From Lineus longissimus (lineage: Eukaryota; Nemertea; Pilidiophora; Heteronemertea; Lineidae): DNA of 64,000 nt. Shown one piece after another: positions 1-13,120 of this stretch. The translations under genes were made by a program, and so were the position numbers. The stretch spans positions 2,981,001 to 3,045,000 of the forward strand of contig NC_088326.1 of NCBI RefSeq assembly GCF_910592395.1, in the 5' to 3' direction. The notes below the pieces were generated by a model. That model searched no databases. It saw only the letters and a program-made list of their open reading frames with translations, and was not told the DNA's origin. The number at the start of each line of letters is the position of its first letter. Position 1 is the stretch's first letter.

Positions 1-36
1 ATTCGCCACTTTCTTAACACAGGAGTAATTTCCAAT

Positions 37-133
37 CAGGTATTGGCCAATCAGAAGGCAGCTACCATGCTTGATCGGCGCTGTTCAGACCGGCCATGAA
101 GAGTATGTGTGTCCTCTGATTGGCCAATACCTG
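37..133. repeat. short inverted repeat (about 20-bp arms)
   Basis: Left arm 37-57 and right arm 114-133 are reverse complements around the core ATTGGCCAAT, separated by about 56 bp. This is probably a small MITE or foldback remnant. Each arm also carries CCAAT/ATTGG, so a regulatory reading is possible but unsupported. Confidence 0.6.
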
Positions 134-1136
134 TCACGTGTCAGGAAGCTTCAGATCATTCCTGCTTGAGGAAAGGGGTGCATATGGCTGTCGTATATGA
201 TCATTTTTCTCTCAGGGTTGGGTCAGTCTGGTGCATGATGAAGGAAACCACACCTTCAATCCTTTCCGTATTTTTTTCCTTTTCGCCACCACCTGCAAAG
301 TGTGCCTGCCTGTACCATGCATGGGCTTAACTCTATCAATGCAGGCGGCAACATGACTGAAAACAGAATAACCCATATCCGTGTATGTGTGTAAGCCTCG
401 ATCATTCAATTGCTAAGAAAAACCCGAACCAAGCGTATATCCCCATATACATGTATTATCAAATTGCGTTGCGTTCCACTGAAGCGGAACAACTCACAGT
501 CACAATACGTATTATGTCACGTGAATTACATTGCACGTGCTGATGTCCATGTCAGGTTTGGAAATTGGGAGCTGAATGACCGAGGCTACCTTGACTGTAC
601 ACATCTATACATTTTGACATCCAACCTTGTCCCTGGTAACAGTCACACTATAGCATGTATCTATCAACTACAGATGGAATGGCCTTGCGGACGAGGTTGC
701 CTTTGTATGCAAATTAGGGTCATGTTTGTTGACGTTCTCTTCTTGCCACGTGCTTTTTTAGGTTGTTCACCACGCCAACTGACCTCTGCTTAACGCTTTG
801 TTTCGTAACACTTGGCTTTGTTTTCAGGACAGGGTAAAGGGGAACTCAGATATCGTTAATAAAAAAGCGTGTTTGCGCGTATTTAAACCACATTTAAGCA
901 GCCTTAAACTCTCTTCAGATCAACCCATAAAACGACATGTTGACAATGAATTCATTTTTGTTCTTTCGACTTTTCGACCCATGTGAAACAGGAAAAAATT
1001 TTTTAAAAATTCAAATATAAATATCCCGGTAGTTATATCACCAGTGATGCTTTGTTTTCATAAAAATCGTTTGTTCATTCAAATGCACCGTTTACCTCTC
1101 TAAGATGTCCCTCCATTCGTTATGTGTGGTTCGTTA

Positions 1137-1333
1137 AAATGGTAGATCCCCTCGGCAGTATGGAGATCTGCTTCGTTCGCGTAATGTTAAAAGTACTCTT
1201 CGAATAGCCCGCGACTGGGCCATAATCTTTCAATATGACTCGTTGGTATGGTGTTCCCGCGGAAGTATGGATATCTGCTTCACCCGGATAATGTTTGAAG
1301 TACTCTTCGAATAGCTTGCTACAGCACCATAAC
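1137..1333 (+). repeat. diverged tandem duplication, about 107-bp unit
   Basis: Segments 1137-1227 and 1244-1333 align along their length; both contain AGTACTCTTCGAATAGC and a preceding ATCTGCTTC. The copies differ at many positions, so the duplication is old. No coding content. Confidence 0.7.
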
Positions 1334-2571
1334 CTACTAGTATCAATATGTTTAGATCATCTGGATGCTATCCACTATATTCGCCGGCCTCCTTTAGAAT
1401 ACGAAACAGACTCGAATATCTCAAGATATATGGGCCACTCCATACAAGTCAGACTATACATACGACATCTCATCGATTTTAAGACATCGGACCATTACCG
1501 TGATGGCAAAGCGCGAGGGAATTGAATTACGACGTGATTTGGTTTAGAATCGTACAATATCATCTAGCTTAAAGGGGGAACATAAAATTAGCGTGAGGTA
1601 TATGTTGGTTTTTTTTCATTAAGAAATTGCTTCCTGCAGGACCGTCACTTCTCTAAACAGGTTCGGCTGAAAGAATAAACTGCAACAACGGAATATAGCA
1701 GGCATACGTGTAGCCGCATCGCCAAAACTTACATTTCTTTTCCGAAATCAGCTTGCAAAGCCGGGGAACCGGAATGAGACAGCGCAAGTGGCGCATGGCG
1801 CCCGGGCATGGTCACCGGCAGTTGGGGTGTGACCTTAGGTAAATCCGCTTTCCTGTTTGTCCCTATAATACTCTCGGGCTTCTTTGAATTATTCCCATGG
1901 GCTAAAAAAGGTACGTGTTATGATGGCTGCGGAGAAAGGAGGCCGGAGACATTGGCACTGCCGCCCCGACATTGCATGCGCTGATGTGGGCATCTCATCA
2001 CTTAGTGACACCATGTCCGGAATACGGAATAGACCTTCAAAGTAGTCCGACAAATAATTACTTTACCTATCGAAATGAAAAATGGGTTGGCAATTTCCCC
2101 AGAGCTTTGAATGTATACCAGTAGTCCCAAAAGCAGTTAATCTTTCTTTGGAAAATGTCTTTCCTACCGGGTCCCATGTCCTGAATTCGGTATAAGTCAA
2201 TACACAAGGATCCTCAATGGACAAGTTGTAGCCCGATCAGGCGGGCTTTTTCCGCCCATCGTGCCCGCCGCAACAATATTATACAAACTAAAGATATATC
2301 ATAGGCTCCCGTATATATTTTTGTACACACCCGCGTCGTTTGAAAAAGGTTTGCATAAAAAGCGCCTGTCTTTGTTGATTAGAACGACGATATCCGAATT
2401 CGCTCCATCAGTTGTTGTAAACCTAGCCATCAGAGCATACGATTCGGCTAAATATCGCACATTTTTTTTGTATAGAACTGCTACACATTTTGGATATTTG
2501 GCCACGCGCTGGCAAGGCTCGATCGTGCTCGTAGATTCGTCATACCCATCGATCAAGCTGTGCAATTTTAC

Positions 2572-2655
2572 ATGTTGAGAAGTGGCTCTGGCATTGTCGA
2601 ATCGGCGGGCGATAGCTCCATCGGGCTACAACTCGATGAGGATCATTGCCTGACA
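2572..2655 (+). CDS. candidate first coding exon, phase 0
   Basis: ATG at 2572 opens 28 codons (MLRSGSGIVESAGDSS...) that run exactly to a GTGAGT donor after position 2655. The composition is plausible for protein and the exon ends in phase 0. The exon at 3626 begins in phase 1, so this would not join directly to that gene. It resembles the phase-0 leader exons seen from 27757 onward, but no link is shown. It may be chance. Confidence 0.22.
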
Positions 2656-3625
2656 GTGAGTTATGCCTTGATCGGATGGTTTTCTAATCAAAAGATCTTT
2701 GTTCGTCGGTGGTTTTCACAGCATTATAGGCCAGCTTTGCTTTCATTTGCGGAAACCTCATTGCTTTTTGTCATTGCTGTCTTGGACCAGTCTCTTCCTT
2801 TCTGTTCAAACCCCAATCCAAGTACATCCTCACGTCTTGGCCACCACGTTAGCACCGCTAATCAATAACCGACAATTGACAAGCTATGTGTGTACAATGC
2901 ACTTGGCGGACGCCATGATTTCATAAGATTCCTGAGGCGCTGAACTCTCTAATGTCCATTGGTAAGCCCTCGTCTGATTCGTGGTCCACTTATTGGCAAT
3001 GTTATCATCGGGCAATATTTCCTTTCAACTCAAAGCTCTAAGCACAATTCGTCATTACGTCAGCCTAGCCAATTAGTATTTGACAAGCTTGGTTGGTAAA
3101 AATACACTTGGTGGACTCCATTATAAGATTAAAACTGCAAGAACTTGCTTGCAATATACATAATCTTGGAACATATTTTCAACTCAAAATCCGCTCAAAA
3201 TGTGTCATCACGTCAACCTAACCAATCACATTTTGGCAAGTTTGGTTTGGAAAATACACGCAATGGTCGCCATGATTTGATTTCATAAGATTTTTGTGGG
3301 ACTGAACCCTGCAAGGTCCCCAGCCACATCAAAAACCCGCAACACAACCACGCCAACTGTATAAAACCTTCGCTAGGAATTTTGAAAACAAATTTTCAAA
3401 CAATCAGTCGTAAACTGGTGCCTGCTTGAAATTAGTATGGGGAGTTCTAAGCAAAATGAGTTAGATAAAGCAGTAAGAAAAACACATTTTCGTTTTTGTC
3501 AAACTTTCATGAAATGCTAAATAGCAAGTACCACCTTATACATGGTGTCATATGACCAGAAGGAGCATTTTGATACTTCATTTCAGAAAAACGTTCTAAA
3601 ATTCTTTCTGCTCTTATCTTTCCAG

Positions 3626-4098
3626 GGAAGGTGGGCACGAATCCTGACGACTATGTGGAAGCGGAACTTGCTGAAGTTCCAAATGGTAAGATGCTTGTCG
3701 ACACCTTGCAACGCTATACCGGTAGCTCGAACCACTGGCATGTCGGCGCAGAGTTGTCCAGGCAAGAGTGTGATAATATTGCCATGATCATCAGTTTATC
3801 AGTGGATGATCGACAGAACTAAGCTCTGGCTATGTCGGTATAGCGAGCGGTCAAAAATGTTATATACGTCATTTTTTGGTCGGTAAAGGAAAACGAAGTG
3901 TTTGTGACGAATTCGGCGAAATACCATCTTGGCCGACTCTCCTGACCAGTAACTTCGGCAAGTGTATTGCGCAGCACGTATTAACAGGTCCCAACCATTG
4001 TCTAATGTCATGTTCGCCTCATTTCAGAAGTACCTGCAGCTACATACGGGCCAAATGAAGAGCCAAGTGTCATCAACATCAATCACATATACAAGTAG
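3626..4098 (+). CDS. 3' end of an unrecognised gene (last two exons)
   Basis: Exon 3626-3685 follows a good acceptor (tatctttccag) and ends at donor GTAAGA; it is 60 nt and symmetric, phase 1 to phase 1. Exon 4028-4098 follows atttcag, starts in phase 1 and ends at TAG. Joined they read ...VGTNPDDYVEAELAEVPN then EVPAATYGPNEEPSVI..., ending HIYK. The tail is acidic and hydrophilic with three tyrosines (DDYVEAEL, ATYGPN, HIYK), like a cytoplasmic tail of a receptor or scaffold, but I recognise no family. Upstream exons were not found in the first 3.6 kb and may lie before the window. ATTAAA-type sequence near 4335 could serve as the poly(A) signal. The phase match across the intron is the main support. 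Confidence 0.5.
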
Positions 4099-7000
4099 GC
4101 CAAACTGGTAGGCCACTTCCTGGTGCTAGTGCTCTTGAACAAAGCCGGAAGCAGACGCCGTGCTTCCACAGTCTGTCTGAAGAGGAACGTTTCGTTTCGA
4201 CTAGTGCCGAAATCCGCATTTTCCATTAAAAACGTTCATGCATATTCACCAATGGATTACGCAAACTTGGGTGGCCTTAAACAATTTCAATTTCCGAATA
4301 GAAATCGGATGACTTGCAAATGTTAATATGGCTATTTTATTTATTAAAATTAGGTGGTAGTTTTCATATTCAAAACTGGAGACTTAGGACGCCATTTTGT
4401 ACTGAATGGCGCCGTCTATCGTCAGTTGACGAATCAATGTGCTTTTTGCTGTGACGTCATTTCTGTGTGGTCCTATCGAATGGGAATTAAATGCTGATGA
4501 TTTTCCCATCGATTTTGAATAGGATTTGCATTGATTATGTAAATGTGTTTTGACCGATCTCTGTTCAGTGAAAACCTGGGATCAGGTTTGACTACTAAGT
4601 GCTTTCTTGCTGTAGTTTCATATCAAAGTGTCTGGAATGTGGTTATGAGGAACGAGGTAGGATAGTAATCCTGGATAAGTTCTTCACTTTGGTCATCAAC
4701 CTGTTGAAGGGTTTTAAGTCAGCACCAGAAAGGCGTTTTCTGATGAAAACAGGAAGGACAGCTGCAGCAACCTGGAATCTGATCGCGATAACCCTGCCAT
4801 CTACTGAGTGAAACAGAAACTATAATTTATGCGGAGCACACCGGATGTGTTTCTTCGTGACTGCAGAGGCACTGTCAGTGACATAAAAACTATATTCACC
4901 CTCGCACAATTTCACCCCGTACAATCGGTATTCTGAACTCCGAGTAAGAGGCATGGAATCCGCCGGGCTCCGAGGAGCTAGCGTGCCCGAGTTCTGAGTT
5001 TCTCATGGTTCCTCTGGAGGGTCTCAATCATGGCATTTTTGAAGAAGAACTTTAGGGAATTTGATCCCCCTCCCCCTCCCCCCAAAAAACATCCAAGAAT
5101 CTACATGCCAGCAGAAATTGACGCGTATCGAGTACTATCAGTGTTCGAAGGAAGCGCTGTATTCCTAAACACGCGATCATCACGGACATTGCAATTGAGG
5201 GCCAGCCAGACACTCGGGAGATGCTCCAAACCTGGACTCACTTCATAACCCTCGGAGTTCAGGCAGCCAATTTTCCTATGTGAATTTGCAAGGTGGTTTT
5301 TTTCTTCTTCAATATTGTAGCGTACTTAAATATAGGCATACGTCAAAATGTGAATGTATGAGACATTCGATATCGACAATGACAGAAAATGTGCCTGGAT
5401 AATGTGTAATTTTGAGTCTTACACAATTACACACCTAGAATGTTTTAGCCTCATTTTTCTATTCTAAATATTGGAAATTATGCTTAGGTCTCGACCAACA
5501 ATACTGCACACCATTTTCTCTCTCCTGGCTTGACTGATTAGGACCTTTCTCGTGTCTATAGACTGATAAATTCACAAGGCGGCTATGGCTTAAGTTCCAT
5601 TTCTCAATGATCGAAGTTCCATATTTGGTGTCGAAGAGAGGTACATGTATGTGTCGTTCCAGGATGGCTGTTGAATGGACGGGTTTCCCTGACATCCTAT
5701 CCTAGAAATCAATCCATGAAATACACTCGATCAGCGTAAATACTGTTTGTACTATCGTATAAATGACAACTCTAGCTGAACTTGGTACAGTCATGTATAG
5801 TCGCTTGACCCCGACTGGGCCTCGACAAGGAACTTTTTTGCCTTGGCTTCGATCAGAATGGACTACCGTGGCGTGAAATATACTGTGTCGATAAGCTAGA
5901 AATCTACAATCACATTTGTAGATGTCAAGCTTGCGTGGCCTCAGCAGTGTACAGAAACGAGATGTTACTCGGAGTAACTGAACTACAACATCCAGCTTCC
6001 TTCAAAGTGGTAACGCGTTTCCCCTCTTCCTTCTCTGCACTAATATACGTGGCTCTAAGATGTATTGCTATGCATGTCATTATCATATTTGTTTATTTCT
6101 CTCAGGTTGGGCAATGCAGAGAATGCAACATGTAAATTCCGGAGTTTGTTTGCCAATTTGACGAAAATCACGGTTTCTTTGGCGTGGTTTAAAGGTAAAC
6201 CAAGACCTCATCCATGGTTAGGGAGTGAGATCAAAAAGCCAATGCGACAAAGAGACCTGAGATTCGAGATGAAGAGGGGACTGATTGGAAACCTCGCTCG
6301 GCACGAAAACGGTCATCACGAAATATGTGTGGCATTGGGTATGGGTTATAGCAAAGATAAATGAGGCGAGCTTGCTTTTGGTTATAGTAACGACAGTTTA
6401 AGTAGAGTTTCATTGTCTATGCATTTTATCCTTGAGTTTAAGCCTTTCTGTAACATCTTTTTAAAAAACTTTGTTCATATATGTAGTTCGATTGGGCAGA
6501 GAGCGTTGAGGCGGGAGATGATAACCAGTCCTCTGCAACACTGGTCACTTTTTGTCTTATCATTTGTCTCTCGCGTCACGTTTTGCTTCCGTTTGACTCT
6601 GGGATCTGGCTATAAGATTATCAGGACCGATCAGTCTACAACTTTTATTCAGGCTCGAGTTTTACTTAAGATTTGACACTGAGCCAGTGAACTCGTGATA
6701 AATCCTTGTAAAGGGCGCAGTATGTCATGCACCTTTCACGGCCTCAGCGAACTTCGTATCGACAACACCAACAAGAAAGCCTCTACAACAGTCAGGAACT
6801 CCTGCCGCGATAGGCGGTAACTTGATGCTGATCCTAAAAAGCTCCCGATCAGGTGGTTGCATCCAGCTGTTGTCTTTAAGATTCCCCGCAATGACAAGGC
6901 CAGCGGCGCCTCTCGGTCAGGGCTTTGTTTTATCCAGATTCCAGAGAGCTTATTCTGTCTTCACCATCACCTTTGCCTTTCAGTCATTCGCTGTAATGCA

Positions 7001-7379
7001 TTTCGCAACAAAATGTTTATATATTTTTGAGATTTTTGCACTTTTCCTTGATGTGAACATCGGAATGATTCGGGTATTTCCGTTGTAAATTGGGGTAATT
7101 CCGTTGTAATATCGGTCAAGTTCGGTGTAAGTTGAGATGTGTAGCTAATGCCTTTCCAAATAACACATTTTGTCATTGTTCAAGAGTCATTTGTCCCGTC
7201 TCACGAGAGTGTAGCTCGTGAACGCGGAGCGTGTATATTAGGCCGGAGTTATATACGGTTCACGTTGCCACTTGTCATGATTCACTTGTCACGAGTTACA
7301 CTGAATTAGACTTGAAAAAACATAGTTTCATTCACTGTGAATCAGTATTAAGTTATCAAACCGCCCGTGTTACGTAGAC

Positions 7380-7427
7380 CTTGGAGGAATTATACTAGTA
7401 TAATTATTCAAGTATAATTCCTCCAAG
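7380..7427. repeat. perfect 16-bp inverted repeat (hairpin)
   Basis: Arms 7380-7395 (CTTGGAGGAATTATAC) and 7412-7427 are exact reverse complements with a 16-bp spacer that is itself partly palindromic (ACTAGT). Probably a solo MITE hairpin; no terminator function is implied in a eukaryote. Confidence 0.75.
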
Positions 7428-7530
7428 CGTAGACGTAGGTCCTTGAGTAGTACAAAGACAGAAACGTCTTCTATCTAACTGCGTCGACATATAGCTATTG
7501 TACTGTGGACGAGTGCGGCATAAGCGTACA

Positions 7531-8240
7531 CTGCTATACTGACAAGAAGCACTCTTAAAGTCGCCGCATTCTTTGTTATTTAGATGGGGACGTGAACATA
7601 TTGATGCCAATCTATATAGCCCGCACAAAAACGTGCCCAAGTGGTATGGACATTTACCCTGCACAACATAGAATATGATTTACGGCCTCTTCTCTCGTCA
7701 TGTATAGCATTGTACGGCCGCTATACAAAACGGTTTAGCTCAAGCAATGCTTTCTGTTGGTGCTTTGGGATTTTAAGTTCTCTCTGTTACAATTGTTTCG
7801 ACACAAATCAAAAACTTTACTGATGTAATGAGCAATGATGTAGTTGTTTCGCCTGCTTATATGCTCTGCTATTTGTTTGGATATAAAATACGGTTTATAT
7901 TTATTGCTCCCTCATTCTTGGTGCAGTCGGGTGTGGTTTGAAATACAACACTTCTTCAACTCACATCAGGAAATCACTTTGGGCAAATGCGTCATAAGCA
8001 TACATTGCTATACAGCCAAGAATAACAGTCCAATGGCCGCTTTCTTTGTTGTACGGTGGACAAGTGCACATTTTCATGCCGCCAGTGTATAGCTGATACG
8101 TGCCTGAGTGGTATTGACAAAAGCTGCATTATAAGAGAATGTGATGAGTTGTCTTTTCTTTCGGTATGTATAGCACTGTACTCTTGTACCCGGTGGAAAT
8201 GACGCCTGACAGCCACACGGTTTGAGGCCAAACAATGTAT
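7531..8240 (+). repeat. old tandem duplication, two diverged units
   Basis: The unit starting at 7531 (CATAAGCGTACACTGCTATAC) recurs at about 7989 with scattered differences. Colinear matches continue through the ACGTGCC...GTGGTAT motif (7632, 8098) and ACGGTTT...CAA (7730, 8217). The copies are about 460 bp apart. Noncoding. Confidence 0.55.
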
Positions 8241-11053
8241 TGTGTTCGTTTATTTGGTCACTGGGCTTCCATTTCTATCGTAAGTGTATTTCGATCAAGG
8301 TAGTGTAAATAGAGTTTTCAAACATTTTAGATGTTTATCTGTGTGTTTTCAAGGTTTGTCCTTGATGCAGTAGGTTGCCATGGTAACCTAAAGAAGCAGA
8401 AGGGAGGTAGTCTTAGTTGCAGCATTTTACACCCCTGTAGTACCATAAATGTGCGACAGGTGGCTTGGTAGATTTCCCCACTCCCTTTTTTAACGACGCT
8501 GTCATGAGTAGAATTTTCCTTCTTGGTGTAGTGGATGTATACGTGTCCTTGACTTTATATGGCAACCTTGACATTTGACCTTTGCAAGGTCGTTTATAGC
8601 CGTAGTCAAGGTTATAACTGAAGGTCTTTGAAAGGCTGTTGCAAGATAATTAAATGGCTATTAAGATTTTATTAAGAATTTACCGTGGTTAGCCGAGAAA
8701 TCACTAAATATTCTGTGCTTCGATCTTTTCATATTGATAGTATAAATTGATTGCGACTAGTCGTAATTATTAATTTAGGATTGAACGTACGTAGATCGCA
8801 GATGTTTACCATCGTCTCCCATTTTCAAAGTGCCCCGAAAAGTGTATACAATTGTTAATTAATAAATCATAAGCAGATCAAAGAAACCATCTTTAGATCG
8901 ACACCACAATGAAGCCTTTATTATGCAGGTGCAACATGGTGAGCCGGAAATTAAATGCACGAATTTTGCACTCAAGGTCGTGGCGCTCGTGTTGACCGCA
9001 TGGATGCCGCCATCTTGTGTGTCACATGATGTTACCCCAATGTCAACCTATAGCGCCATCTAAGTACCATTCATGTACAAATCACTTCGGGTGACGTCAT
9101 CGTCATTTTTTACAGATTTCTTATTTTGATATGGTTCTTAAGGTGTTCGGTATATGTTTAAGGCACGAAATGTCTGAGTACTAAGTTTTAATTCTGTGCA
9201 TATTAAAAGCGAAAGACTGGAATAGTTCAGATTTAAAGGCTTTGTTCAACGTGCCGCAGAAATCTACTTTGAAAAGGCCTGTCTCCACATAAGTGTTCGA
9301 TGACGGGTATCGTACGAATCGGCCGTTTAATCGACTGTTTAGAAACAAGATGGCGAACAGAATCGGCCGTTAAGATAACGATTTTTCTAATCCACGCGGG
9401 GTTGCATTGTGTCCAGACGTTGTCTGCCGAAGCCTTCTTCGGGAATTAATGGCTGTCTATCTTCAGTCAGCGATTACCATTGATGCTTTAATCCGCCGAG
9501 AGCCACCTTTCGAACTTTTCCAGTCGTAAATACTGCTATGTTCGGGAGATTTTCGGTCAATGTCGGACAATTCCGAATATATCCGAACCTTTGTTTGCAA
9601 TCTGAATAAAAAACTCGTTGTTGGTCAAATTTTAAAACGACTTCGCTTCATTTCTTTCTATTCAAGAGGCCCCTTTTCATGAAATCGGCAGGGACATTTT
9701 TACTTGCCTTAAGTGGGTAATATTGCAGGCCCGCACTGCAGCCATAAAGTACCGGAGTATATCATGACATCTCTGGCAGCCAGGAAACCATTTAATTGCC
9801 TTGCTTTAGGAAAGACATAAACAGTGGCGCCCCTTCCGATAGTCGAACCGACCTCCTGATTTTGAGCCCGGCGCTCACCGATCTCCTCATTGAAAGAACG
9901 CCCTCTGGTGTCTGATTGGCTAATATCCAAAGCTTTGGTCAAACTCACGAATATATCCCCGGCTTGTCTTTAAGCGCAGAATACGACTTAATCTCCAGAT
10001 GGCATGCCAGCGCTCGCTACTCTGAGCCAAAGAGACTCTTCTGAGACACGAGTCAAACAAAGAGACTGAGATGAGACGGAGTCGGCCATCTTGATCCGAT
10101 CTGAAGAACCCGGATGATGTAAACAAAATTCAGGAGCAGACGACGAATGTCTCATTCAGACACTCTGATCAATGGACTAGCTTTGTTCACTTTAGGATAA
10201 CCTCTCTGTTGCCTTCAAATCTTCCTACTGTAGTTGTGACTTTTCACTGAGGATTATTCTCGTGGAGTCATTTCGGATATATATTTGGGATCAGTATCCT
10301 CTCTTTTAATCGAACAAAACAAGGATTTGGCCGTTATGCAATCCAGATTTTTTATACATTTGTACATGTACTTGTGACGGTAGATAGAGGTCTCGTATTG
10401 TGTCTATAGGCCTACTTATGCATGATTCCAACTCGCTAACTTTGAAGAGATGCATTAAGTCACGTAATACACTACCCAAGATATAAATATTCATCAAGCA
10501 TGGTTGGACATCAGACGATTATAGAACTATAGGCTCCCATCTTGTTTACAGAGGTCAAGGTCCTTCTGTAAGAGGATAGACTGATAGTCATCGAAAATTG
10601 GGAGGTTCAGATCTGTTGTCTTATTCCCACAGTCACCACTGAATGCATATTCTATATTTGCCTACGCACTGTCAGTGATGGAACTGGGCCGGGTGAGATT
10701 ATTCGCGATGTCCAACAGTGATAGAACAAGTGACGAATGGAGATTTTCAGTGAGTGGCTGACATTTCTGTGAAAATAATGTTATTGGTCTCTCAGTGTGA
10801 TCACCAATTAGTCAATATATACACACTGATAACTCTTCTTTCGCCCATGTAAGACCGGTTCTCAAATCACGCCAGATAGTGTGCAAATGATCGTTGAGAG
10901 ATATCGAGTTTGCATTTGTGAGTCAAATGGATTTCGTTTGCAAGGATTAATTAAAATGATAGATAGTATTCACACGTCCGGATGATCACCAAGTATGGAT
11001 ATTGTGCCAGTACGCGGTCTTTCGTTCCGCGGAGTACCTCCACCGATGCCATC

Positions 11054-11137
11054 ATGGAGCCTCCCGAGAGGGGTATCTTGAAAAAAGAGAACAGGAAAAG
11101 ATGGGAAAAGGGGAAAACGTCCAGTAAATCATCCAAG
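11054..11137 (+). CDS. candidate first coding exon, phase 0, basic
   Basis: ATG at 11054 opens 28 codons (MEPPERGILKKENRKRWE...) running directly into a strong donor, TCCAAG|GTAAGT. The peptide is strongly basic (many Lys/Arg), hydrophilic and Ser-rich at its end. The exon ends in phase 0, as do the leader exons at 27757-39130. If it joins the acceptor at 39332, the transcript would span both otopetrin genes in a 28-kb intron; it could equally belong to an unseen gene or be chance. No alternative downstream exon in phase 0 was found nearby. Confidence 0.35.
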
Positions 11138-12898
11138 GTAAGTTGACTTGCATATGACTGTGTTGACTAAGTTCGTGTCAGGTATCTTGTGCATACCCTA
11201 TATGTAAGATGCCGTGTCAATTCTGAAATTATTTGGTGGGCAAAATGTTTGGAATCATATAACATAGAAAGAGTAGTGACACGTAATGTCTTGGTCTAAA
11301 TACTTTGGTCATATTCAATTCAAATTCAATTCAAAGCCGTTTATTGAGCCAGATGAATACTACATTCATATAGGTTTAGAAAATACAATAAACTGGTGCG
11401 GGATAGAGAGAAGAAGCAGAGGAAAGTAAAACAGGCAGGGATCTGTCTTAGGAAATGTACCCTGACCATCAGCGGCGGAGGTGATGTGACTACAAATGAT
11501 AATAAAAAAGCGTTAGATTCTACAGAGAAATCATATAACAGCAAAATAAATGCGTTATAAAATATGTATATTACAAAAGATCATGACCGTGAACGCCAAA
11601 TTTACATGTGGGCAATATGACATGGGTATGTTTCCGGGAGCTACGGCATGACCATTCTGAAAGGACAATGAGTAGTCTCCTGATACAGATGTAAAGCTTT
11701 CTGAACAATATTTGTATGGCATTTTTTCATCCGTAGTTTCGTTGCGACAAGCATGAGCAAGCTCTGCTGGTATTCACTCGTATAGCGTAGCTACTCCTGC
11801 TGGATTAGCTAAATGATACGTCGGGTTTTCTTCATAGTTTGCCCGAGGTCATCTCTCATGTTTATGATGCTTTGGAAAAAAATACACCATTCGCTTTGTT
11901 TAATTGCGTTATTGTGGTTGGCAAGTTTCCATAATTGGATGAACATTTTTCCGAGGTTATGAGCGATAAAAGGATCGCCCGTCTGCGGGCAAAATCGTTT
12001 TGATCTCGGGGTTGTCGATCGCAGGGGCAGTGATCACCGATTGTCGTCACGAGAACCTGCGATGAACTACCACGTACAAACGAGCGATTTCTGTCGCATT
12101 CGATCATGATCAGAGGTCGCAGCGACAAATGTTACTCGTCTGCGGGTCGCTTACGACCAGACTCATGGTCAACATGAAGAGAAATTCGAGTCTTGGGATC
12201 CAGTAGGCGATTAACACGCTTGTATGAGCAGTAGACGGGCGAGATCTTCAGAGTAGTTTCGTGACTCGAGGCCATGATGATCACACTCAATGCGGCGTCA
12301 TTGCTCTTGAGACAGCATTTGTTTCTGCCTATGGTGGAGACCGAAAAGTTGTCAATGAGAAAATTTCTCAATGAGGACTGCTTTTGAAATAGTCTTTGCC
12401 ACAGTAAGTGTTTCTTCCAGAGAAAAAATAGAAATGAGCAGCACACTGTCCGCCTTCTAAAGGTGCTATACATGTCCTTCATCAGAAGGATGCAGACCCT
12501 GCTCTTTTCTCGCTTTGCTAATTTTCAAAATCCTTGCCAAATTTCTGGAAGAAACACTTACAGTGCCTCGCGTGGGTGATTCATTTGCGTCCAACCCCCA
12601 CAGGAAAATCGAGAGAGTTCAGATAAATTCAATATATTTCAGTAAGAACCAGTAGACCAATTTTCTTGTCAATAACTGTATTGCTATCACCATGTATCAG
12701 TCAACCGAATCGAGTTTAATCAACTTAGGCAATATCGAGGATAGAAATCTATCCTTGCATTCGTCGATATGATCAAGTAGCTATCAATGAAAACGAATCC
12801 GTTCTCAGTCCTCGCGAGCATATCAATTCCCGAAATGAGATGTACTCCGAGATGTGAACAGAAAACAATCTTCAAGCCTCGCCATTAGTAACGCTTGC

Positions 12899-13120
12899 TT
12901 AAAGGGGGACTATAGGCAGGAGGAAAGGGGCTAATTTGGCCATCTTCAAGTGACTAGTATACACAGTAAGGGCCCTTGGTCATGTCAGACTTAGCACTAA
13001 ATATATCCCTCGTACAAGCGTGAATCATTTCGACCTACTGTGAGATGTGAGAGACCCCTATTGGTGGCTTTGTGTAACTTTATCTTGCCTGCCTAGCTGC
13101 TGCCTATATTGTCCCTTTAA
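12899..13120. mobile_element. piggyBac-type MITE with TTAA target duplications
   Basis: The element is bounded by TTAA at 12899-12902 and 13117-13120. Inside them the inverted termini are AGGGGGACTATAGGCAG on the left and, as reverse complement of the right end, AGGGACAATATAGGCAG. TTAA duplication is the hallmark of piggyBac-superfamily insertions. It encodes no protein, so it is a non-autonomous copy. A related sequence in the opposite orientation starts at 17918. Confidence 0.75.

Larger units (their letters stand above)
1..2571. other. noncoding or intronic sequence, left edge
   Basis: Only short scattered ORFs are present, with no family resemblance and no paired splice sites that hold together. 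It may be intron or 5' flank of the + strand gene ending at 4098. Contents seen are an inverted repeat near the start and a diverged tandem duplication around 1137-1333. Confidence 0.5.
4099..11053. other. noncoding region between genes
   Basis: No gene could be supported here. Short ORFs such as 5030-5248 and 5935-6364 lack splice-site support or recognisable content. It contains a perfect short palindrome at 7380-7427 and an old tandem duplication at 7531-8240. Several CAAGATGGC-type sequences (for example near 9349, and on the - strand near 10095) look like YY1-type or start-site motifs but were not tied to a gene. Confidence 0.5.

Noticed and set aside
11976-12130. Relation to 63161-63280 through CAAACGAGCGATTT motifs
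   Set aside because: Only short motifs are shared; I could not extend the alignment enough to call a repeat family.
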